Shown: in pieces, positions 56,690-64,000 of the stretch
Layout of the letters: each line of letters begins with the position of its first letter
Position numbering within the stretch: position 1 is the stretch's first letter
The notes under the pieces: model-generated
Told to the model about the DNA's origin: nothing
Database searches by the model: none
The model's input: only the letters and a program-made list of their open reading frames with translations
Source: Trichodesmium erythraeum GBRTRLIN201
Lineage (GTDB): Bacteria; Cyanobacteriota; Cyanobacteriia; Cyanobacteriales; Microcoleaceae
Direction of reading: 5' to 3'
Length of the DNA stretch: 64,000 nt
NCBI GenBank assembly: GCA_018457135.1
Contig: JAGGDU010000171.1
Coordinates: forward strand, 47,552-111,551
Program-made: the position numbers and the translations under genes

Positions 56690-57655
56690 AATAGGTCGTA
56701 GGTTTTAAAGAGAGTAGGATAAGGTAAAAAGCTATCAAGCTTACCTACTCACCTTTGGACATAAAGTGAAGTAATTACTAGCAATGAAAAAGGCTAGAAC
56801 ACTAAAAAATAATTTTGAACACCCCAAACAATGTTTAAGGGTGGCATGGGGTTTAGACGATATTCCAAGCAAAGTATGCGTCAATCATAGTCTTAAGTGG
56901 AAGAACATTGAATGGAAAAAAATAGAAAAGTATGTGTTTAAGTTGCCAAAGTTAATTTACAGAGCTTCCAGTCCTGACGAAATCTGCTTTTCGGCGCAAA
57001 TACTAAAAACTTCTGAGCAAAAACTATTACTCAAGATTGCTTGCTGGCTGTGACGCACGTGAACAACCAGGGTAAGACAACTGTGGGAGTAGATGGAATT
57101 AAAGACCTAACTTCTATGCAGTAGCTCAACCTAGTTAATAGATTGAAAAGGTTTCACCACAGACTGAAAAAAAACCGCAGAGTTTGGATATTTCAACCAG
57201 GTAAGGATGAAAAACCAGCACTAGGCATACCAGCTATGGAGGATAGAGCGTTATAAATCTTAGTAAAAAGGATTTCAACTTGTTGAGGGAAGCACTTTTG
57301 AACTGAATAGCTATGGTCTTTTCCGGAGCTCAATACATGATGCTATCCAAACTATCTTTTAGGGCATATCCACAATATTTAAGTATAGCATATTTCGGAT
57401 ATATAAGGTATAGGCTAAATAGTAACAATTATGTAGTGCGGGCATATTGCCCGCATTAGCATAACTCATAACAAGGTCAAGCGCTGTATGTTCTGGATAC
57501 TGACATAGCAAAATGTTTTGAGCAGATTAGCCATGAAGCGTTATTGAAGAAAATAGGGGATACACTATATAGGCTATTGATTAAACAGTGGTTAAAGTCT
57601 GGGGTTATGGATAAGCAAAAACTGACCGAAGGCACACTATAAGGAAGATTAATTA
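56690..57655 (+). pseudogene. Group II intron reverse-transcriptase relic
   Basis: It starts with intron-type sequence (GTAGGTTTTAAAGAGAGTAGG) matching the thyX intron near 43365-43410. From 56784 it reads KLPKLIYRASSPDEICFSAQ and then, past a stop, VNNQGKTTVGVDGI, WIFQPGKDEKPALGIPAMED and, after an insertion, LYVLDTDIAKCFEQISHEAL and LIKQWLKSGVMD. These are the N-terminal and RT domains 0-4 of group II intron proteins. Stops, frameshifts and a roughly 110-bp insertion disrupt it, and no YADD, maturase or domain V follows before the lytic transglycosylase gene. Confidence 0.88.
57427..57454. repeat. Palindromic repeat inserted in the RT relic
   Basis: AATTATGTAGTGCGGGCAT continues into a perfect 7-bp stem GCGGGCA-TAT-TGCCCGC (57438-57454). 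The first 19 bases are identical to 37593-37611. The element lies within the roughly 110-bp segment (about 57360-57475) that interrupts the RT reading frame, so it inserted after the intron did. Confidence 0.85.
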
Positions 57656-57658
57656 GTT

Positions 57659-59821
57659 TTATTGATTATATTTAGCATAATGTTTTTCCATTAACTGAGA
57701 AACTTCAGGGTTATAAATCTGCAAATAATTCCAATAATTTTCAAAGACAGACTCCACATAACCCCTTGTTTCTGGATAAGGAATTTTCTCCACAAAAGCA
57801 TCAGCATCATCAAACCCAAAACGTTTTAACCAACTATTTATAGCATTCGGACCGGCATTATAACTAGCAATTGCCAACATTGAATTATTCTTATACTTTT
57901 TATGAGTAAAATCCAAGTAATAAGTACCTAAATTAACATTATCATTAATATTCTCTAAATCATAACTAACAAGATTAATTTTCTTAGCAGCCTCTTTACC
58001 AGTTTGTGGCATTATCTGCATTAGTCCTGTTGCTCCCACAACTGATTTGATGTTTGGCATAAAACGAGATTCTTGACGAATTAAAGCAGTCACCAAAACA
58101 GTATTTAGTTTTCGTTTATTAGACCATTTAACAATAGTTTCCAAATAAGGAAAAGGATACAAAGTTTGCCAATAAGTAGACTTTTCTTTTAAAGCTTTAT
58201 ACTCAGCTATCTCCTCTGGAGATTCCCATTTACTCAAGCTAGTTAGCATCCAAATACCATCCAAATTATCCCCCACACCAACCCTCAATACGCCATCAGT
58301 ATACTGTTGAGCGACAGTTGGATTCATGCGGTCTTTAAATTCTACTTGCCACTGTTTCCAAGCATCCCAGTCTTGTCCAATCTGATATAGTTCCCGCAAT
58401 GTTTCAGAACCAAAAGGCAGTGGTTCACGGTCTTTCCTTTGTACAACCTCTGGAGATAAATTCCTAACTGTCGTAAAATCCCCTACAGGCCAACCTAGCA
58501 TCACTGCCGATCGCCAAGCATAATAAGAGTGAGGATATCGTAAAATCATATACTCAAAAGCTTTTGTGGCATCCTCTGTCCGCCCAAGTTGTTGTGCCCA
58601 CTTACCTACCCAGAAACCTGCTTGCGCTGCCAACTTATGATCAGGATTATTCACAGTCAACTCTTGCGCCCACTTCCAAGCCACTTGTAAATTACCACCT
58701 GCGGCAGCTTGTTCAGCTAACTTCCAGCGTAGTATAGCCGCAGCATCAGAATTACTATATTCTCTCAACAATTGTTGACGTAACAGAGAAGCTGACTTAG
58801 TAGAGTCAAGTTTATCAAGCAACTTAGACTTATCTAACAATGCTTCGGGTGCTAAACTGGGGAAGTTAACAATTACCCTGTCAAGATAAGGTATAGCATC
58901 TTTTCGATCAACTAACCTCGACAAACGAATTAAACCCAAAGCTGTATCTTCTCCGCCATTAGGAAATGTATTAATTAAAGTTTTATAAGCTTCGCGAGAT
59001 TCTTTGATTTTTCCTCCTAACCATAAGCCCCTGGCATAACGATATAAATTTTGGGGAGTCTTGGTTGCTTTCTGATATGCTAAGGCACCTTTACCATAAT
59101 CTTGTTTTTCCCAATACCCAAAAGCAACCATTTCCCAATCTTCGGGAGTCAACTCAGAAGCATATTTTGTTCTAAGTTGTTCTAATACCGTGCTATATTC
59201 AGGCACATGAAAACCATACTTAGCAATAAGCAATAATAACCGAGGTTGATTAGGATTTTGCTTTAATTTTTCCTGAGCAATTTTAACTGTAGCTGGATAA
59301 CCAGGAAATTTAGCGATCGCCTCATCCCAGTATTCCGGGTTTTCTTTTCCTAGTATATACAAAGCTTCTACCACCACAGCTTCTTGTGGATCGTATCTTA
59401 AAACTTCTTGCCAAACTCTTTTTGCTTTGTCTGTATCCCCTATTTGTTCGTAAGCTTGCGCTCGTTTAACTAGAATATATTGTGCTAGAGTTATATATTC
59501 TTTTTCTAAATCTTTCAGTTGAGCGATCGCCAACTCAGCCTCTCCCTGTTGAATTAAATCATTAGCTAGAACATAACGAGCACGACTAGTGTTGAGAGAT
59601 TTTCCAGTTTTGATCGCAGTTTCCAACCTACGACGACGTTCCTCTGGTTGCAGTGACACAAAACTTACTACATTTAACTCTTGATTAAGTTTTTCTTTTT
59701 GGGTAGTCTTTTGGGAGTTTTCGTTATTGCTAGTAAATTGTACCAGAAAAACCCCCGATAACAGAGCGCTAACAGAAGCGACTATTACTATAGAAACTTT
59801 TGTTATGTTTTGCTTTAACAT
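57659..59821 (-). CDS. Soluble-type lytic murein transglycosylase (Slt70-like)
   Basis: A 720-residue protein. An N-terminal TM or signal anchor (IVIVASVSALLSGVFLVQF) is followed by a long superhelix of TPR-like repeats (residues about 60-540) and a C-terminal SLT domain: catalytic Glu584 in ALIRQESRF, GATGLMQIMPQTG, NVNLGTYYLDF and AIASYNAGPNAINSWL. It cleaves the MurNAc-GlcNAc bond, forming 1,6-anhydro ends, during wall remodelling or recycling. It converges on the PBP2 gene, another wall gene, across the RT relic. Confidence 0.93.
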   Translation of the reverse strand: MLKQNITKVSIVIVASVSALLSGVFLVQFTSNNENSQKTTQKEKLNQELNVVSFVSLQPEERRRRLETAIKTGKSLNTSRARYVLANDLIQQGEAELAIAQLKDLEKEYITLAQYILVKRAQAYEQIGDTDKAKRVWQEVLRYDPQEAVVVEALYILGKENPEYWDEAIAKFPGYPATVKIAQEKLKQNPNQPRLLLLIAKYGFHVPEYSTVLEQLRTKYASELTPEDWEMVAFGYWEKQDYGKGALAYQKATKTPQNLYRYARGLWLGGKIKESREAYKTLINTFPNGGEDTALGLIRLSRLVDRKDAIPYLDRVIVNFPSLAPEALLDKSKLLDKLDSTKSASLLRQQLLREYSNSDAAAILRWKLAEQAAAGGNLQVAWKWAQELTVNNPDHKLAAQAGFWVGKWAQQLGRTEDATKAFEYMILRYPHSYYAWRSAVMLGWPVGDFTTVRNLSPEVVQRKDREPLPFGSETLRELYQIGQDWDAWKQWQVEFKDRMNPTVAQQYTDGVLRVGVGDNLDGIWMLTSLSKWESPEEIAEYKALKEKSTYWQTLYPFPYLETIVKWSNKRKLNTVLVTALIRQESRFMPNIKSVVGATGLMQIMPQTGKEAAKKINLVSYDLENINDNVNLGTYYLDFTHKKYKNNSMLAIASYNAGPNAINSWLKRFGFDDADAFVEKIPYPETRGYVESVFENYWNYLQIYNPEVSQLMEKHYAKYNQ

Positions 59822-61989
59822 TTACTTGCCATCAGTTAATTTTCAATTTTTTTCAAGTGTTAATTTTCTCCCCTAGGGACAATTTAAAGTATGAATTGAA
59901 GATTACACTCCTAGAAAAAGTACATTTTTCCATTCATCTATAATTTTTTTATCCAGAAGTTAATTATAGCGAATTTCCTCTCACTTAGGTATACTACTAG
60001 CAACACTACAATAGCAATCTTAAATATTCAGAACTCGTTCTGCCAAGAATTAGTTGTCTAGAGATGCTGGTTCAGCTAATGCTTAAAGCAAACTATAACT
60101 CTGGTGCACAATAAGTGTGGAGGAAAGAAGATTTTTAGCTAAAGTTGGCCTGAAAATAATTAATAAATAATAGAGTTGTTGGGAATTAAGCCCCAAAAAT
60201 GCCTAAAACCCTTATGAGTCCAGTTTTAAGCGTGCTTTTGAGTACTAAATACTGAAAAGCTTATATAGTAAATGAGTGAGAATTTTAAATTTTTCCATAC
60301 CAAACAACTCTAATAAATTTGAACATTATTAAGCATCAACTCCAAAAAAAACCCTATAAAGAGCTTAAAATTTCCACACTTAGTTCATTATCACACTGTG
60401 GACTATTTTTTAATTTATTTCTAGAGGCAAAGAAAAATCCTACAATACCAAATCCCCATACATAATAATACTTACTATTTATCAAAAACTTTTCAACTTG
60501 GCACTTTGAGACAGGGACTCACCCCTAACCCCGATCATGAAAAGGTCAGGACATTACATGCAACGTACCTGCAACAATAATTTCAAAGAATATATAATTA
60601 GAGAGCCTCAACCTTGTGTAAAAGTTTATTTCCTTCGTGTCAATTACTTAATTTTTTTAAGTTTTACAAAAAGTAATCCGATCAAAGAGTTGTAATAATT
60701 CAAAAATCAAAAAATTTACTCCCAAACTCTGAGTCATTACCCCAAGTCCTCTCAACCCTCATCCAAAAAAGTTGCAAGATTTTAAAAAACTTAAAAATAT
60801 GGGTTTGTCGAACCTTAAACTCGAAAAGCTCTACAGTATTTAATAGCAGAAGTTAATACCAAGTGATTAAATTGAGTATACGAAACTTTTGCATTAAAAG
60901 TGGGATGACTAGAAACAAAAAAATTATCTTAGTAGAAGATAGATTCTAATAGCACAGAAGTGAGAAAGTTAAAACCCCATTAGGGATAATTAGACAACAT
61001 TTACCCACTTGAGAGTACAAAGTTCTCCTAAAAAACTATTTGCTTTAAAGGCTGAAAGTATTATAAAAAATTGCTTACAGCATTTATAGGTATTTTGGGA
61101 AAGTTTCTAACCTTGAGGTATCTATAAGCCAAAGCTCGCAATAGTTATTCCCAGAATTTCCCACTGTCTAATTACCTACATATTTCCCTAAATTACACTA
61201 GCTATTGAATGATGAGTATGATTAGATAAACTTCTGATATTAAAAGTATAGAGGAAATAAAAGAGATTTTTATTCAAACAAATGTGCGGTACTAAGTTCA
61301 ACAATGACAAGAGAAATCAAAAAGTTAACCAATTATTCTAAATATTCAATATACATCTTTTTTTTCCCAGATTTGGTATAAACTGCACAAAACTAACTTT
61401 TAACCCTCTAAAGTAAAAATTTAGAGTCGAGTCAACTAACAAAAATTTGTCTAATCATCAGTTTTCAGCTATAATTTTTGTAAATTGGGCAGCTAATTTC
61501 AACAAAAATTAGACACTGATGGATAAAGTAGGTATAAAGAATAAATGTAGTACAAAAGCATCAGATACTCAAGGCTCAGCTTCAAACGAGCCTGGTAGTT
61601 TTATGATTGTGCAGCTCAATAAAAACTTGCAATCTAGTTCTCCCGTTAACTATAAGGAGGGTGACACTAGTTAAACAGACCTGTAGCAAAAGGTCGATCT
61701 CTATAGTACAAAAAAATTATCAGTATAATCCTAATAACCAGTAAATACAATAAGTGGTAATTAGTCATTTGGGTAAAAATATCTCTAATCCAAGACTTAT
61801 AATTATAAACCTCTGCACACTAGGCACTCCCAAATAGAGGCTGTAGTGATCAGCCTTGTATAGCATTAACAAAACATAATTTATTTTGAAAGTTTAAGTC
61901 AACATGGAACCCTTAGAACTGAATTTTTTGCAGTACCTAAGAAATCAAATATATTAACATAAATTCATACCAAATCACAGATTTATTTT
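59822..61989. other. 2.2-kb spacer, no supported gene
   Basis: Low-complexity AT-rich DNA between divergently transcribed genes. It includes GACATTACATGCAAC at 60550-60564 (also at 1197-1211) next to an ACCCC-rich word resembling 27848-27865. A 51-codon frame at 61519-61674 is listed separately as a weak candidate. Confidence 0.4.
61519..61674 (+). CDS. Weak candidate small protein
   Basis: A 51-residue frame from ATG to TAA, mixed polar composition (MDKVGIKNKCSTKASDTQ ... MIVQLNKNLQSSSPVNY). Its codon use is less AT-biased than that of the flanks. There is no clear ribosome-binding site and no family is recognised. A short inverted repeat AGACCT/AGGTC follows within 20 bases. It could be a chance frame or a gene fragment. 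Confidence 0.2.
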   Translation: MDKVGIKNKCSTKASDTQGSASNEPGSFMIVQLNKNLQSSSPVNYKEGDTS

Positions 61990-63045
61990 ATGAATGCTAG
62001 CCAGCTTTTAAGTGCAAATGAACTGTTATTTAGACATTCCCAAGGAGAAAGAAATTTTCAGGGTGCAAACCTAATTGCCGTTAATTTAAGTGCAGTCAAC
62101 CTCAATTGTAGCAATCTAAGTAATGCTAATTTTAAAGATTCATACTTAGGTAAAACAAAACTAATTGGATCTAATTTAAATGGTGCAGATTTTAGTTATG
62201 CTAATCTGTCCGAAGCCAAATTTATAGAAGCTAATTTGAGTGCTGCTAACTTTACTAAAACCACACTTATTGCAACCGATATAAGTGGAGGAATTTTGAG
62301 TGGGGCAATTTTCTCAGAAGCTAATTTAACAAGAGCTATTCTCATTGGTACTAGCATGGTTGGAACTTCTTTACTAAATTGCTCAATATTAACCAAAGCT
62401 AACCTCACAAGAGCTACTCTTTCTCGTGCTATTCTTAGTGGTGCTGACTTAACACAGGCTAACTTGAATCGGGCAATTATGACTGAAGTGGACCTAAGTG
62501 GCACTTTGCTAAATCAGGCAAGTCTAATTCGAGCCTATCTACAACGGGGTAATCTCAATGGTGCAAAACTAATCAAGGCAGATTTAACAGAAGCCACTTT
62601 AGTACAGGCCAACCTTTGTGCTTCTGATTTAACTGGAGCAGAGTTGCAAGGTGCAAATCTCAGTTATGCTAATTTAAGTGGGTCAAATTTGATGGGAGCG
62701 AATCTACAGGGAGCAAATCTCAGCAATACTAATCTTAATGGTGTTATTCTCCAACAGGCAGACCTGCAAGCTGCTGACTTGAGCAAAGCTAGCTTACGAG
62801 GTGCTAATTTAAAAGCTGTTAATCTCTCAGGGGCAAATTTATTGAAAGCTGACTTGCGCGATACTAACTTACAAAAGGCTAATCTTTATGGCGCTGGTTT
62901 ATTGTTAGTATCTCTCAAAGGCGCCAACTTAAAAGAAGCCTGTTTATGTAATGCTAACTTAATTGGGTCTAGTTTAAATCTTTCTAGTCTTCAGGATGTT
63001 TGCCTAGAAAAAACAATTATGCCTAATGGTTCAATTCATGAATAG
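61990..63045 (+). CDS. Pentapeptide-repeat protein
   Basis: A 351-residue protein. After about 20 N-terminal residues (MNASQLLSANELLFRHSQGE), it is nearly all A[DN]LxX pentapeptides, roughly 60 units, such as ANLSGSNLMGANLQGANLS. These fold as a right-handed quadrilateral beta-helix. There is no kinase, signal peptide or TM segment, so it is probably cytoplasmic. Function is unknown; some family members mimic DNA (gyrase inhibitors), but nothing here supports that specifically. Confidence 0.9.
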   Translation: MNASQLLSANELLFRHSQGERNFQGANLIAVNLSAVNLNCSNLSNANFKDSYLGKTKLIGSNLNGADFSYANLSEAKFIEANLSAANFTKTTLIATDISGGILSGAIFSEANLTRAILIGTSMVGTSLLNCSILTKANLTRATLSRAILSGADLTQANLNRAIMTEVDLSGTLLNQASLIRAYLQRGNLNGAKLIKADLTEATLVQANLCASDLTGAELQGANLSYANLSGSNLMGANLQGANLSNTNLNGVILQQADLQAADLSKASLRGANLKAVNLSGANLLKADLRDTNLQKANLYGAGLLLVSLKGANLKEACLCNANLIGSSLNLSSLQDVCLEKTIMPNGSIHE

Positions 63046-64000
63046 AGTTAGAGTCCTTTTCAGGGCTAAATACGGTCAGTGAGCTTCAAAAGCTAGATTT
63101 CAAATAAAGTAGTTCTAATTAATTAGAGTTTGCTAAGTGCGACTTGTTGGGCTAAAAAAGCTAATAAACACTTCTAGCCCACATCTATAATAATCACCAG
63201 AGGTGACATAAGATAATAACTAGCAATTCCTGATAGCTTAAACTCCTCTCCATTCCTTTCTTGCTTAAGGAATAATGACTCCCGAGGTCAGGTAATTTTA
63301 AGGAGGGCTGATTAATCTCGGTGCATGGCCTTAATATCAGCAAAGGCTAAAGCACTGTAGCCAAAACTGCAAGATTTCTCACCCCAAATCCAGTGAATAT
63401 CAATCCTATGAAAATTGTCGTCACCCTAGTTCAGGGTAATTTTCTCAAGCTTCCTAACAAACCATGCCTTTTTGGTTTGCTTGCTCCTGAGTATTTCAGC
63501 ATTCCTCACAACACTCTTGGTAAAACCCCCACCCATTTTAGGAGTCCTAGCCTAAGAAGCGAAAAGGATTTTGGGAACGAAGCCACCTCTTTAGTCCTTC
63601 TGTCTTTGGAGGTATGGCAAGGTTACACTAGAAGGCTTAAGAATTAAGGATGTCCCAACAAGCAAAAGCCCAACCTCAGAGCTGAAATATGCAAATATGG
63701 GAAGGTACTAGAGGCATTAGCCTTAATTGAAACTACTTACAACAGCTAAAACCTAACTATTAGTATGAATGGCAAGCCTTAAAGGTATATCCATTATCAG
63801 GAGCAATGAGGGGCGAAACTCTCATGTATGGTGCAGAAGAAAGGAGAGGTAAGGAGGTAAAATCCCCTATTCACTAGATCAAAAGTATTTTTGTGCAGTC
63901 AGCTAAAAACTATTGAAATTTTATATTTCCTGTTATCTGTTGCCTATTAGACATCTCCAAAAATACTCAAACGCTTATCCTAACTATCTTTAGTGGTGCG
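63046..64000. other. Window end: spacer with group II intron-like fragment
   Basis: No gene supported; the 84-codon frame at 63393-63647 has no recognisable features. The segment GGGAACGAAGCCACCTCTTTA (63573-63593) resembles thyX intron domain I near 43278-43302, and a domain V-like element lies at 63801-63834, so this is probably a degenerate, ORF-less group II intron fragment. Confidence 0.45.
63801..63834 (+). mobile_element. Degenerate group II intron domain V
   Basis: GAGCAATGAGGGGCGAAACTCTCATGTATGGTGC is 34 bases, the canonical domain V length, and aligns with the thyX domain V (44036-44070): TGAGG..GAAA.TCTCA.GT..GGT. The apical TGAG/CTCA stem is kept but the basal helix (GAGCAAT with ATGGTGC) has mismatches, so it is unlikely to be active. 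Confidence 0.6.

Noticed and set aside
56784..57655. DGR reverse transcriptase for the FGE variable regions
   Set aside because: Its N-terminal and RT segments align with the thyX intron ORF and read like group II intron proteins, and the gene is broken before the catalytic motif. The DGR RT must be elsewhere.
63393..63647. 84-codon plus-strand frame near the window end
   Set aside because: It overlaps sequence resembling group II intron domain I and shows no protein family.

Overview
The window looks like a filamentous marine cyanobacterium, most likely Trichodesmium or a close relative such as Okeania. This rests on the low GC, scattered HIP1 octamers (GCGATCGC), long AT-rich spacers full of decayed genes, cyanobacterial-type housekeeping proteins, and a thyX gene carrying both a group II intron and an intein. 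The genus is an inference. The sequence itself supports 'cyanobacterium' strongly.

Layout. 0-5 kb: a CHRD-repeat protein cut by the window edge, a GlcF-like Fe-S protein and a WG-repeat lipoprotein. 5-11 kb (+): conflict module A, made of a caspase-like protease, an iSTAND-like protein, a MoxR ATPase and a membrane protein with a degenerate vWA domain. 12-26 kb: type II NADH dehydrogenase, pheT, a Ser/Thr kinase with pentapeptide repeats, gatA, a TerB-like protein, a glycosyltransferase and a small Cys-rich exported protein. 26.7-40 kb (-): conflict module B, made of a caspase-FGE fusion, an EAD-CHAT-hydrolase, an EAD-VMAP protein, a MoxR ATPase, a vWA-like(SAV2336)-FGE fusion and a stand-alone FGE-like protein. 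A cupin and a TauE/SafE permease lie between its members. 40.8-46.6 kb: mtnA, an HD hydrolase, then thyX (intron plus intein), dut and dCMP deaminase, which together supply dTMP. 47-53 kb: relics of a vWA/DUF3520 gene, a Uma2-like gene, an IS630-type transposase and an adenylate kinase, together with a DGQHR-domain protein, a P-loop-less CobO-like protein and RNase PH. 54.8-63 kb: PBP2, a group II intron reverse-transcriptase relic, a lytic transglycosylase and a pentapeptide-repeat protein.

How the parts work together. Modules A and B each pair an AAA+ MoxR switch with a vWA-like partner whose metal site is lost, plus caspase-fold effectors. Shared N- or C-terminal adaptor segments probably tether effector to regulator: EAD1-like in module B, a short coiled coil in module A. 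The three FGE-like domains of module B end in a segment whose differences fall almost only on codon positions 1 and 2 (12 of 13 differing codons between two copies). That is the signature of adenine-directed mutagenesis by a diversity-generating retroelement. No template repeat or DGR reverse transcriptase is in the window, so they would act from elsewhere. The best candidate for an unusual system here is therefore a programmed-death-like conflict module whose sensor domains are hypervariable.

The second theme is intervening sequence. The thyX intron keeps a canonical domain V and an exact 7-bp EBS1/IBS1 match, but its reverse-transcriptase ORF is reduced to a fragment. The intein sits inside the ThyX active-site motif and carries what looks like a degenerate NUMOD4/HNH nuclease.
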